The position numbers were made by a program, and so were the translations under genes. Source: Topomyia yanbarensis (Eukaryota; Arthropoda; Insecta; Diptera; Culicidae). Taken from it: a DNA stretch of 64,000 nt. Position 1 is the first letter of the stretch. Every line of letters starts with the position of its first letter. This document shows, piece by piece, positions 22,145 to 33,972 of this stretch. The stretch lies in the NCBI RefSeq assembly GCF_030247195.1, contig NC_080672.1, forward strand, positions 247,117,209 through 247,181,208. Reading direction: 5' to 3'. Below the pieces are notes generated by a model. The model did no database searches. It worked only from the letters and a program-made list of their open reading frames with translations, and had not been told where the DNA came from.

Positions 22145-22823
22145 TAATATGAGTTTTAATTTTTCAAAATGTGAATTTTTCGCAAATAGCATCGAGTACT
22201 GTGGTTATGTTATTGATAGATAACGGATCCACAATATGCAGAGCAAGGTAGTAGCTGTTCAAGAAACGCCTCGCCCCAGTAATCGTAAACAGGAGAGAGC
22301 ATTTCTAGGTCATGTCAATTACTATGAAAGATTTATACAGAACTTAAGTACAATGATTTACCCAACCAACGATTTTCTGAAAGAAAAAACGCCGTTTGTG
22401 TGGAACAGTGACTGCGAAAAAGCATTCAAATGGGTGAAAAAAGAAATGCACTCCGATATTGTACTAGCTGACTACGATACAACCTTAACACTAATTCTAG
22501 CTGTCGATGCCTCACCATGTGGTGTAGAGGCAGTTTTAAGTCACATCTACCCTGATGGAAGTGACCATCCTGTACAATATACGTCCCAATTTTTCACCCA
22601 ACAAGGGGCTGCCTACATTGTCAACACTTCGTACTCAACATTATGCAGTTATGCATTTCAATCATTTAACTTTGAAATCCGTTATCGTCCTTCAAAGGAG
22701 CATGCTAACGCTGACGGAATTTCACGTCTTCCTATACCGGATACAAGTGCAGAAAGACGTGTAGAAGGAATAGATGTACTAGAAGTAAATCAGTTCCAAA
22801 TGTTACCGCTATCAGCAGAGTAA
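22145..22823 (+). pseudogene. Ty3/gypsy RT end and RNase H
   Basis: The segment opens with KCEFFANSIEYCGYVID at about 22160-22225, the block after the RT palm. It continues with ERAFLGHVNYYERFIQNLST and FVWNSDCEKAF (RT connection) and LAVDASPCGVEAVLSHIYPD (RNase H, first Asp present). After SQFFTQQGA there is an internal deletion, because the remainder of RNase H shrinks to a few residues before FEIRYRPSKEHANADGISRL, the usual tether end. No integrase follows; the frame stops at 22823 and an RTE LINE begins. Confidence 0.75.
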
Positions 22824-22847
22824 CTGTAGGAATATGTTAGGAAGGAT

Positions 22848-24240
22848 TATTATTATTTATTAACAGATTAAGGCCGAAGTGGCCTGTGCCGTATACAAAA
22901 GATTCCTCCATTCCACTCGGTCCGTGGCCGCGCGTTGCCAGCCACGCAGTCTGCGAAGGGTCCGCAAATCGTCTTCCACCTGGTCGATCCATCGTGCTCG
23001 CTGCGCGCCACGTCTTCTTGCACCGGTCGGATTGCAACTGAGAACCGTTTTCACCGGGCTATTGTCCGACATTCTGGCTACGTGCCCGGCCCACCGTAGT
23101 CGTCCGATTTTCGCGGTATGACAGATGGGCGGCTCCCCCAACAGCTGGTGCAACTCATGGTTCATTCGCCGTCTCCATGTGCCGTCTTCCATCTGCACTC
23201 CACCGTAGATGGTACGCAGCACTTTCCGTTCGAAGACACCAAGTGCGCGTTGGTCCTCCACGAGCATGATCGTCGTGCCCGTAGAGAACTACCGGTCTAA
23301 TCAGCGTCTTGTAGATGGTCAACTTCGTACGACGGCGAACTCTGTTCGACCGAAGTGTCTTGCGGAGGCCAAAGTAAGCACGATTTCCTGCCACGATGCG
23401 TCTACGAATCTCTCTGCTGGTATCATTGTCGGCGGTCACCAGTGAGCCCAAGTACACGAATTCTTCAACCACCTCGATTTCGTCGCCACCGATGCAAACT
23501 CGAAGCGGGCGGTTCTCATTCTCTTCTCGTGAACCTCTTCCTATCATGTACTTTGTCTTCGACGTGTTGATGGCAAGTCCGACGCGCTTGGCTTCTCTTT
23601 TCAGTCTGATGTAGGCTTCCTCCATCTTCTCAAAGTTTCGTGCAATAATATCAACGTCATCGGCGAAGCCAAGTAGCTGAACGGACTTTGTGAAAATCGT
23701 ACCACTCGTGTCGATCCCTGCTCTTCTTATTACACCTTCCAGCGCGATGTTGAATAACAGACACGAGAGACCATCACCTTGCCGTAACCCTCTGCGTGAT
23801 TCGAAGGGACTCGAGAGCGTCCATGAGACACGTACTACGCACATCACCCGATCCATCGTCGCCTTCACTAATCGCGTCAGTTTGTCCGGGAATCCGTACT
23901 CGTGCATAATCTGCCATAGCTGATCTCGATCGATAGTGTCGCATGCGGCTTTGAAGTCGATGAACAAATGATGTGTGGGCACATTGTACTCGCGGTATTT
24001 CTGCAGTACTTGACGAAGAGCGAACACCTGGTCCGTGGTAGATCGTTCGCTCATGAAACCCGCCTGGTACTGCCCCACGAACTCTCTTGCAATTGGTGAT
24101 AGTCGACGGCATAGTATTTGGGAGAGTACCTTGTAGGCGGCGTTCAGCAGGGTGATTGCTCGGTAATTACAACAATCCAGTTTGTCGCCCTTTTTGTAGT
24201 TAGGAAGGATGCCACAGTGCAAAATTTTGCTGAAACAAAA
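22848..24240 (-). pseudogene. RTE-clade LINE (JAM1-like) reverse transcriptase, 5'-truncated
   Basis: Reads right to left from about 24225 (PNYKKGDKLDCCNYRAITLL) through QAGFMSERSTTDQVFALRQV, LFIDFKAACDTIDR with the first catalytic Asp, GLRQGDGLSCLLFNIALEG and the catalytic LLGFADDVDII. A frameshift near 23270 separates this from the C-terminal segment FERKVLRTIYGGVQ, MNHELHQLLGEP and LRWAGHVARM (22860-23267). These blocks are typical of RTE elements. The endonuclease is missing. The 3' end is an AATAATAATCC-type short repeat at 22848-22860. GC content is clearly above the AT-rich neighbours. Confidence 0.85.
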
Positions 24241-26151
24241 TCCAAAAAATTGGTGTGTACAGACATTCAAACATAAGATAAGGACTCCCCTGTATACTAA
24301 ATAATATTCTGTGTGTGTATACTAGAGTGAAAAGAAAAAAAATGATGCCTATCGGCCCACCCCTGACGCGATTTCTAGTCCTACCAGGAGTACTTGCTCC
24401 AAATTTGAAGGAAGTTGGAGAAGTCTAGCTGCCGGACTAACGCTCCTGAAGTTTGATGGGATTTTTAGACAATTTACATGGAGAAAACCCACTATCTCAC
24501 ATTTTCACCGCCAGGTGGCACTGTATGCATCGTATCATTACTGTAAGTGAAAATAAGAAAGATAATTTAATTGTCTATAACTTTATCGAATACTGCTAGT
24601 CAATCCGGCTTTGTTAAAAGGAGTTATTAAACTTTTAACGAAGTGATGTCTGAGTCAGTTTTGCACGGGGCCCAGCAGTGCATGGTTCTGTATCAGTACT
24701 CGATTCTCGCGAACAAAATATTTTTGTAAAATAACGGCTAGATTTAGCTCAATAGTATGTTCAGAAGAATTATAGTGAATGATGCAAATCATGTTTCGGT
24801 TAGAACTTTCTAGTTCCACATGTTACCGCGCCAACACTAACTTTTCAACGGAGAGAGATAGAAATATATAGATAGAATATATAGATAGCTAAACCTAACT
24901 GTTATTTCAGAAAAATATTTAGTTAGTAGGAATCGAGTACTGATACAAAACCATGCGCTGCTAGCCCCCTGCAAAACTGACTCAGGCATCACTTCATTAT
25001 AAGTTCAATACCTTCTTTTAACAAAGCCGGTTTGACTAGCAGTCTTCGACAAAGTTATAGACAATCAAATTATCTGTCTTATTTTCACTTATAGCGGTAA
25101 GCTTGAAGCTTGTTGGTACCGCCGCATGGTACTATCTTTGATTTTAGGCCTCAGTTTAGTCCGGTCTAAGACGTTAGTACCTGTCATCGCAGAAATGGCT
25201 GCATCCTGAAGCCAAATGAAAACAGTGTAAAAGGGCGCCATATTCCTCTTGCATACATCTCAATAATTTGAATCAACTTTTCGACCTTTATGTGCAATAT
25301 TATGGCCCATGTTGCACACAAAACATATGAGGGCAAGTAAGCAAGGTTTATCCCGTACGAAAAACAGGCATAATCGAGTTTTAAATGTCATTTTTTTGAT
25401 ATTCTTTATCGTCCTATCCATAAGGTGCTGCACGCTCATTTGAAAATGCCATGTCGAAGCGTTATATTGCAGGTTAGCAGAAGTCGAATCATTTTGAAAC
25501 AAACCGTAGAACGAAAATTTAAAATTGGATGCAAAGCTGCATTAAATAAAAATTGTTTTCGTTTGTTAGTGTACTTATGGCTATCAAAATGAGTGAAGCT
25601 GTTTAATATACCCACAATTTTTTAGTTAGTTTATCTAGAGGAAAAGAAAAGAATATATAATCACACTGTGTACTCTTTTCTACTTATATCTTCTCACAAA
25701 GAACACAATAAGCAAGTGGAAGTTTTCTTATAATTTACTGCTTTCGAAAGAATCCAAACTAAGATTAAATAAAAGATTGTAAATAAAGCCATGCCATACA
25801 ACCTAAGTAACACTATGACGGCAAACAATCTGCTACAAATATTCTCATTTTGATCGTTATTTAAATAACATCGAAGATTGCTTATATTGTTTCACTATTT
25901 ATAATTTTTCATCAGATCTTGGACGATTAGCATTTCCACTGTAGAACAATTTGTCGTTTAATTCTTAGTGATAGAACAGAAATGCAAAGGGTTTGAAATT
26001 AGTTGTGAAAGCTGAGACTGGACTAATGACTTGGAAAAATGACACAAAAAGTTGAATGCGGAAGAATCGCCTAAATCGTGTCGAAGCTTAAGGGGGTTGT
26101 GTAAAGTATTATCGGCAAAAAATTGGATTCCTTAATTTTTTTCGATGCAAA

Positions 26152-26545
26152 GATTGTCTATTCAGTCAGGTGGCACGTCGAAAACTGGTTTTGCGGTGTA
26201 CACCATAACTCAAATTCTGCAGGACCAATCGTTGATACATTTGCACAGTTGTTTTTAACATCACTCCACAAGAAACTAATGGAGCTTTTATTTCTTGGTC
26301 GATTTTCGAACTTTTCGTAGCACTTTGAAGCCAAAGTCCGATTATTGCTAAAACACGATGAAAATGCTAATGGAAAAATAATAATATCAAGCATTTTGCA
26401 AAAAGCTTTTGTAGTTACCTGGGCAATGATGTGAAGAATAAAAACTGTGCAAAATTCAGTACGATTGGTCCAGGAAATTTTGAGTTACGGTTTACACCGC
26501 ATTTTGTCGAGGTGCCTCCTGAAGATTCACTGTCTGCATCAAGTA
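26152..26545. repeat. Palindromic MITE-like repeat
   Basis: About 26170-26272 is inverted at 26430-26530, with shared pieces such as 'ggaccaatcgt', 'aactcaaa' and 'tgcggtgta'. The arms are ~100 bp, separated by ~160 bp. No coding capacity. Confidence 0.65.
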
Positions 26546-27189
26546 TCAGGTTCAATTTGTTAAGTTATATCTGTCAATTGATTATCAGACAGATTGCAGA
26601 CTATAGGAAGTAATTAATTGTAATTTATTATACAAGATGTTGAAAGCTCAGCAATTTGGATTTAACCCATTTGACAGATTTACGTTGTTGAAAATCAGCT
26701 TTTGAAGTTGTCAAATTCTCAGCTCAATTACTGAACTTTTGGTATTTCAGCATTGATTAGGTAATCGTGCTAATAATTTGAATTACTTCATTTTCAGCAA
26801 AGTAGGTCTGCCAAATTCTATATGCATGGTTAGTGGAGTAGTTGGGTAGGATGGTATAATAAACCCCACCAGTATAAAATGTCAGTTTTCTTTTCCAATG
26901 ACCACATAATTATCAAATTATGTGCAAATAAATAATTGTTTTTGTCTTTTTAATGTGCTGCAGAACAGCAACTAATACAAACGATTCTAAAAAAGGCAAG
27001 CTTCCATTATTGTTCTGTAACCATTTGATTTAATTTGAAATAGTCAGATTTGGCTGAACTGTCTGACTACTAAATTTAATGTTAGAGAAGCTTTTTCAAT
27101 CCTTGGAGTGGCTAGAGACTACCAATACAATTCTGTAACGTTCACGATAGTATACACCATTATTAGCAAAATAGCGAAATAACGTTGTA

Positions 27190-27302
27190 TACCATGTTCA
27201 CACTACAGAGTTAAAACATGTTTTAATAATTAGCAACAAGAAAAATGTCATCGAGATAGCGTTAAAACACGTTTTTACTTGTTGTGTGAACGTAGTATTA
27301 GC
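27190..27302. mobile_element. Small MITE (~110 bp), copy 1
   Basis: 'tgttcacactacagagttaaaac' at the left and 'gtgtgaacgta' at the right form imperfect inverted ends. A second copy at 39693-39803 shares the whole length, including the central 'aataattagcaacaag'. Confidence 0.7.
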
Positions 27303-27431
27303 CATTTGAATCTTAAATAATTCTAATGTTACTTTGTTTAAGCTAAATTGAGGATTCCAAAATTATTTTAAAAATATAAATACATCAGACTATTAAATTG
27401 CATAAACAGTGAATTTTCTATTAACCTTATT

Positions 27432-27555
27432 CTGCGGTTTTTAACATTGCCGTGTATTGCCGACCAGAACGCAGTAATGCAAATGGCAGCATCATGTTAC
27501 CGGAAAAAGACAAAAATATGACATGCTCCTCTTGCGCATACTTCGTTATTTTCAA
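27432..27555 (+). repeat. Internal repeat shared with 29065-29131 and the 25.2-kb region
   Basis: 'tttttaacattg(c/t)cgtgtat' through 'ggcagcatc' is repeated at 29065-29131 in the same orientation. The following 'cctcttgc-catac' stretch resembles 25235-25262. The insertion therefore seems to contain duplicated or composite ends. Confidence 0.55.
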
Positions 27556-27649
27556 TCCTCTCTTCGGCTTTCTTCTGGATCAATATGGCTCTCTTTGCTC
27601 GCAATAAAGCCAGTTTTAACAGGTAGGAAAGACAAGCACCGTCGAACTA

Positions 27650-27814
27650 TATTTACCTAGAGCACTCTATTCAGAGTGTGGCCAAGAGGCCATGACGTAT
27701 CCAAACGAACATGAAATTTGACGTATTCACAATAGAAATACGTCAGATTTCTGCTCGTTTGGATACGTCAAACGCGTCTTGGGCGCACTCTAACTAGAGT
27801 GCTCTATATTTACC
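27650..27814. mobile_element. 149-bp palindromic MITE with 8-bp TSD
   Basis: The element is 27658-27806, running from TAGAGCACTCTA to TAGAGTGCTCTA with ~70-bp imperfect arms. TATTTACC flanks it at 27650-27657 and 27807-27814. The 8-bp TSD points to hAT-type mobilisation. Confidence 0.85.
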
Positions 27815-29407
27815 TGTATTTTTTATTTCTCTCTTCTTTCCTTCTCTCTACACGCTTGATTCCAATTGCTCATCGAAGAGTTACAGGAGAGCATTTGGAT
27901 AAATCGAATCCATTATCGCATATTCAGATCAAAGTTGTTTTTGCGAATTAGAATCAAAACTGCAATAAGAATTGTTTTGATTATTTTCTTTTACATATCG
28001 CTGTGAGAATAAGTGGGATCATTTTATTCCGTAATATAAATCAATAACATGTTATCACGAATTATTGCACATATATCTGACGTTCACACATCAAAGAAAG
28101 TGAACAACGAAAAAAATTAGTTTTTCTTTATTGGATAGATCCAAATAAATGACAATCGGATGTAGATCGTAAAATGCACTATTTTATAAATTTTCTTATT
28201 TTCACTACCAGTTCTCAAATTGAATCAGAATGTCAACTGCTTACAAAGTAACTCCATAAATACCCTAAGCAAAGATTAAATAAAAGATTTTAATTATACG
28301 CATTTTTCCTATATGAATAAACTCACATAAAACATCCAAATAAAAATATTTTAAAATTGATTGCGAACGCAACGGCGACCAATATATTTGTTCGTAAAAA
28401 TATATTGCTAGGATGCTCAAACCTTTCATTACTGTTTATTTATAAAATCGTAGACATTTTTTTAGCAAATAAAATCGTTCCAATCTGCATTGGTGCATTA
28501 TAGAAATAGGCAATCAACAATGTGAAATATAACACTTGTGAATTTAAAATGATCATTCTGTCAATTTTTTGTTTGACCTTTGTTTACTTTTTATTTAAGC
28601 TTCGCTGAAAAAAACGTGTACAATTTTAATTCACAGAGTGTGATCTAACCTTTATTTATAATTGATATTTATTCCAAACTTGTGAAAATTAGCTCGAAGT
28701 GAATATAAATATTACCCCCTCCCCCCGTGTCGACAGGTATCGTGTTCAATTAGAATGATATTCACAGTTCATTTTGAATTCAAATTGAAATATTTCACGA
28801 TGGTTCAACCACTTCAAACTTATTTTCTTTTGTGCATTAAATATTATGTCACTACAAAATGCTGTACATCATCGGCCAAATTTAAACTATCCACCAAGTT
28901 ATAGTTCTAAGTTCAGAAACATATCAGTTACATGTTGACAAAATTGTTCTCACACGCTATGGAACGAGACATATGACGAAGAAAAGCTATTTTACTGCCA
29001 GAAAATATCGGCATAAAAACAATTCTCCATGTAGTCTAATTTACTCATTTTCTTTAACATGAATTTGTTGTTTTTTAACATTGTCGTGTATCGCAGATCA
29101 GAACGCAGCCATATAAATGGCAGCATCGTTGGGTTAAAGCTTACCAAATAGTTTAGGCCGGTTTAAAAGTTAGTCCGGTTTAAAAATAGTTATTACGCGT
29201 TTGAGCTTACGGCTATTACAGTTCTAATACGGTGCATACAGTGCCTCCTTGCGGTGGGTATTCGTCATGTAAATTGTCGAAAAATCCCATTAAAACTTTA
29301 GGAGCGTTGGTCCGGTAGCTAATCTTGTCCGATTTGCACTCCTGGTGGGACGAGGAATCGGCTCAGGGGTGGGCCGATTGAGTTTTCAAAAATTTATTTT
29401 TCTAGGC

Positions 29408-32150
29408 AGTCTAATGTATACTGTATAATGTTTTTATAGCATATGGACAGTTCATCCGGTAACCGGGAAAAGTCCATCGATGTTGATGTTTGGAATCACG
29501 TATAGATATTATGATACCTTCTGTGGAATAATTTTCGGGGTGAGGAAGAGGCGATGTGATCATTTGAGATTAACGACATAGTTGCGACGAGAGACTTTGT
29601 TTCGTATTCGGAGAAGTGGAGATTTCGCATTATTGCAGTGATTCAATAGGCCCTTTGGAAAAGTTTAAACCAATCGTACGTTGGTTGTGTCTCATTCGAC
29701 CCAACCATCTGAAATTACAACAGAAAGAATAAAACCCTAGTTCTCGTGCATGGGCTGGAAATGTGGAAATTCAAACTGGATTAATTTCATACTAATGTTG
29801 CTTTGAAAAAGCCTTTCATCTCGTAAAAATATCGAAGATGGCTGGTTGATAACTTGTCTTTATTGATACTACGATGGCTCGTTTTGGTTATCTGAGCGTT
29901 CGAATTTAAATGCTAATTTCGGAAAAAATGGCATTTGGAAGAAGTTTTCGTTTTGTCGATTCTAAGTATAATTTGATAATGATAGAAGAATGGTTTCTCT
30001 AAAACGTTTATTCGACGTGGGAAGGATGAAGCCAATCTACGGATTAAGAACCAATGGATTGCTTTGGATTTAAACGGATCTCTCTGGATAATTTTTGGCG
30101 TCTGTTTTATGTGTCTTTTAACAAAGTTCTTTTGCAATTTATAGTCAATTGAAGTTTTTTGTATAGTTATACAATGTTTTATTTGTACGTAGAAGTTAAA
30201 TGTTCGATTTGAAATGATTTTGGTGTCCATATCCGAAATATTTGTACTAGCATCAATTTCTCAAGCCATTCCCTGTATGGACAATTTCTGTGCCTAGTGT
30301 ATGTTTTGTTCATTTCGAAAAAGATCCTATGCAATGTTCGTTATTTGTTCTTAATGAAACACAACGTTGATTTTAAAACACGAATAGTTAGAAGGGTTTG
30401 ATGGAGCAATTTTAAGAACATTACTAGATTGTGAAAGCATACAACTGTATATTATTGTGCTTTTCCCTCTACTTGAACGCAAAAACCCTGATAGACCATA
30501 ATTGACTTTACATTCCTGTGAATATCGCATGATTACCAAACAATTTCTCAATCACCATGGTAACTTTATTGATAAAAATTAACAAATCCGAAGCTGGAGC
30601 ATTTTGACGTAAAATTGGAACAAAAACGCATCCACCATATTGTCATGCCTGGTTCGATCGAAGCGTCATTATTGAAGGCACCCCTAGCTATGCCTGTTGT
30701 TTGTGGGTGCACCATGCGCCATTAGGCCTATCGGATGCAAATCGTGGGTCTACAATTTAAATTTGTTTCTATGAATTAGATTGCATTGGTGCATTTACCC
30801 AATGCATATTATAGAGTTATTAATCGCTATCGCTATAAGCGCTATCTTCTTGGTGGATGTTTTTAGTTCCAATTCCACTGACTAGACAGGGCCAACACAT
30901 TTTAACAAACAAAGAATGTGAAAGGAAACTCGAAAAAACAATGGAGAATCCATTTTGATTCGAAATGAATTGTCAAATTTGTAAAAATGTATCGTATGAT
31001 CAGCTACATTACTACTGCAACTGATAGCATTGGCGCTTATTCATTCCATGCACACTTTTTCCAAAGTTCTCACCATTGCACAGTGTTTTTTTCCTAAATC
31101 GTGCGATCTATTAATTATGCCTAAATTGTTCTTTAGAAGTGTTAGGGGAGACTGAGGAGACTTGATCCCCTTTTTTATTTTTCAATCCTACTCCGTGGAA
31201 TGATAAAAAACTATGTATTTTTTGTAGTTTTATATTGTTTCTAGGGTTGACTGATTATCATAAAAAAATTACATGGAAATATTATACTGGACATGAGCTA
31301 TGAGCATTTTTGGAAAACAACAAAAAAATGGAAAATTTTTTGATTAGTGAAGACTCGATCCCTAATTTGGGGACACTTGATTAGTTTTTGAAAACGTGTT
31401 TAAAAGAGCATGTAGGGTAATAATCCTATTTTTAGTCTCATTCAGAGCCATTTGCGTGATTTCCGGCGGATTAAATCTGTAAAGAATTCTAAAAACTAAC
31501 TTCAATTCCTTAATTTTCAGTTCAGCAATTCTAGAGATCGTGCTCACCGCAAACCATGCAAAATAAATTGCGTTGTGGAGCGACGGTCATTACTATGTTT
31601 ATAAAAGATATTTTATAATTTTCACATCTTATTAGGGAAAGTTTTTATAATAAGCTTTTGTAATGTTGTGTAGGATAAAAGCTATCGCACGAATGGGAAT
31701 AGGTTCGCCAAATTTTGAAAGAAGTCGATAATATAATGCCTTGAAAATTATCAGAAAATTGGAGTAGATCGATGCAATTGAAAAAATATCCTCAAAAAAT
31801 GGGATGTACCTATTAATGTGGGTCACAGTGAATTATAAATACAGTAAAGACCCGTTTTTATCAGCCTCATGGTGTATTTTAGACTGACAAAAAGGGGACA
31901 TTGACTAAATCAGGGCATATTGAAATAGAATACTTCTAACGTTTCAATATAGGGGTCTCGTTTCAAAGTTTCTGCTGAGATATTTTCCCAGTTTTCAAAT
32001 GCGAATAACTTCTGTTGAACTGATAGAAATCGCTATATTTTTGCACTATCTGATCAGTAGTATGTGCACGTATATTGTATTTGATTCCGTAAAATGTACT
32101 ATTACTATAAATAACAAAAATAATGTATTTTGTGAAAGTGGTAATTATCG
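29408..32150. other. Unassigned AT-rich region
   Basis: No gene is supported. The longest frames (29913-30230 and 30351-30551, minus) show no domain, and their composition follows the surrounding DNA. 'cagtaaagacccg' near 31840 and 'attaatgtgggtcacagtg' near 31814 resemble transposon ends; the latter matches 57330-57354. Neither could be paired within this region. Confidence 0.45.
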
Positions 32151-32155
32151 GCGCT

Positions 32156-32268
32156 GATTGGTTCGAACTATTCAACCAAGCAGCGAGCATTGCTAGGACC
32201 GCCTCTTTGCATCCCATGAACCGCGACTCACATATAAAAGCAGCACATAGGAAAAAAAATCGTCAGTT
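32156..32268 (+). promoter_or_regulatory. Orphan core promoter: inverted CCAAT, octamer-like, TATA, initiator
   Basis: GATTGGTT (32156-32163, inverted CCAAT), TTTGCATCC (32206-32214, octamer-like), TATAAAAG (32233-32240) and TCAGTT (32263-32268) lie in order. The TATA start is 32 bp before the initiator A at 32265, the usual insect spacing. This arrangement resembles replication-dependent histone promoters, but what follows is not a histone: the first ATG (32324) opens only a 32-codon frame that I do not recognise. Confidence 0.5.
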
Positions 32269-32580
32269 TGCTTTCTGACCTCGTAGTAGTTGCTACGTTC
32301 CGTCAACTCGAAGCAATATATTCCATGACTGCCGCCAGGCATCATTTCAATGATATACAGGCGCGCCTGTTTATGCATAGAATGACCACAGAAAAAACAG
32401 AACGCTCTTTCTTTCGGAGCTAAATAAACGAATTTCATGGCGATGGGGTCGTTGGGTGCGAGAGACCGCGCTCTCTTGCTCTTTCAACTATGTGTGGCGT
32501 TCTCAAATAAATTCACCACGGCGCGCGCTCCAGAGTGCACTGCGAAGGAGTGTGCTCTTTTATTAGTTTTCTTCTAGCAA
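32193..32580. other. GC-richer segment with alternating GA/CT motifs
   Basis: Base composition rises above the surrounding AT-rich DNA, with 'gagagaccgcgctctcttgctc' style GAGA-like runs at about 32460-32485. An 81-codon minus-strand frame (32193-32438) is open but has no recognised domain. This may be promoter-proximal DNA or a fragment of one. Confidence 0.4.
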
Positions 32581-32782
32581 ACGGTATAGTGGCTACGATT
32601 CACAATTTGAAGGAGATTATGTTGGTTTGTTGAATACTGATATAAATTTCTGTTGATGGTTTGAATCAGGCGGCAAACTAGGAAACGTGAAATGGGATTT
32701 TTATTTAACTTATTTTGTTTGCGAATTTCACTGCTCTACAAGTGAAATGCTCCGTTAAAGGGAATGTCCTGGTACTACATTT

Positions 32783-33037
32783 CTCGAGTACTTTTTCAAA
32801 TGGACGTAAGTAACAATGAGAGATTCTCTTTGAGGTCTTTCTCTTCTGTTCATTACTCGGCCATTTCAACATTTACTACTCTACTCTTTGCATAATATTG
32901 TAGTAAAAACCGGCGGCTTTCGATATGTACTGGAAAATTAGTACAAAGTGTTGTAATGACGTCGTAATAAACGAAAGAGAAAGTAAACAAAGAGAGGCTC
33001 TCAATGTTACTTACGTCCATTTGAAAAAGTACTCGAG
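32783..33037. repeat. Hairpin repeat with 74-bp arms
   Basis: 32783-32856 reads as a close inverted copy of 32964-33037; both arms start with CTCGAGTACTTTTTCAAATG on their own strand. The loop is ~107 bp. No target duplication was found, so it could be a MITE core or a structural hairpin. Confidence 0.75.
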
Positions 33038-33451
33038 ATTTGTTGTCGGATATTATCATACGGGACAATTGCAGGGTTATTGCGAAGAAACCTGGTTGGT
33101 TAAGGTTTGAATACATTATTTTTATAGGACATTCGCCTTGAACTCTCCAATGTTGACATTCCACGCGCAAATGCCCTTCTACTGGCTTTTAACTGTGGAG
33201 TGAGTTTAACTTCCAGTGAGTCCAAATAGTATTTGTTATTCGATTTGGCCTTTAATTTATTTCATTTGTGCATACCATGCTTTAAAGTGGCCTATTACTA
33301 AAATAAAGCAGCTAGACGAATGCCTTTTGATCCCAATAGAAATATGTGTAATGTAATATTCAATAATGTGAGTAGTAAAGGTAGTACTATCCACTTGAAA
33401 AAAAAATTACCCACTGAAAACTTGGGAACAAACCTAGCAGTTGAATGTTGC

Positions 33452-33477
33452 CACACATGTGTTCGGGCGGACGTTTG
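33452..33477 (+). repeat. 26-bp direct repeat, copy 1
   Basis: CACACATGTG followed by TTCGGGCGGACGTTTG is repeated without mismatch at 33886-33911. Confidence 0.8.
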
Positions 33478-33885
33478 GATGCCGTGTCCCAACTAAGCTT
33501 ACAGAAATTGAATTTCTACTACTTCGATTTAGATGTCGGGTCGGTTCGTCGCGCGTGAAGTGAAAAACTCTTCCGTAAATTGCTGTCCTTTCGGGACGTT
33601 TTTGGTGCGTTTATTTGTTAGAAAATTGTACCAAAGCATAGTCTTATTGTAATGTTAAAGTCCATTTGATACAAACATTACATTAAGGCGGGGCTGGTAG
33701 ATGGAACGATTATCTCGGAACACAGTTTGCCCTGTATACGAAATGGGTAATCGGAAAATTAATTGAGCTAGCACCTACCCAAATCCTGGAATCAAATTAT
33801 TTGCATGCATGCATATAAATTCATGCAAACATCTTTTTTCTGTAAACCGCTGCCAGACAGTGGGAGATAGAATAGGTTTTACACA

Positions 33886-33911
33886 CACACATGTGTTCGG
33901 GCGGACGTTTG
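33886..33911 (+). repeat. 26-bp direct repeat, copy 2
   Basis: Identical to 33452-33477. The ~408 bp between the copies could be an insertion flanked by a long target duplication, or the pair could be a local duplication. Confidence 0.8.
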
Positions 33912-33972
33912 CAAGTTTCGAAGTAGGATCGAAATTTCATTTGCATAAACGCATCGCAAGTGATGTACGTGT

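Larger units (their letters stand above)
25093..29214. mobile_element. 4.1-kb insertion with AGCSGTAAGCT inverted ends
   Basis: It begins AGCGGTAAGCTTGAAG and ends as the inverse of AGCCGTAAGCTCAAA. It interrupts the right arm of the foldback element exactly where the arm's sequence can be rejoined (…cacttat / attacagt…). Subterminal 'tagtccggt' motifs occur near both ends. No transposase frame is visible; several smaller MITEs are nested in it. The target duplication is at most a few bases (TA or TAT), so the superfamily is unassigned. Confidence 0.65.
24320..29407. mobile_element. Foldback element, right arm split by a 4.1-kb insertion
   Basis: Left arm 24320-24755. Its inverted copy begins at about 24880 and runs to 25092, then resumes after a foreign block at 29215-29407. 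Both outer ends carry 'ctaga...' followed by 'cggcccacccctgag/acg'. The interior loop is about 125 bp. A half-copy of the same family lies at 43597-44130 and again at 47615-48148. Confidence 0.75.

Noticed and set aside
24600..25090. Independent palindromic MITE at 24.5-25.1 kb
   Set aside because: The arm continues beyond the break at 29215-29407, so it is part of one larger foldback element.
32193..32438. 81-codon minus frame as a host gene
   Set aside because: No recognised domain, no splice support, and it overlaps promoter-like signals on the other strand.
32156..32600. Histone gene after the histone-like promoter
   Set aside because: No histone-like residues appear in any frame within several hundred bases.
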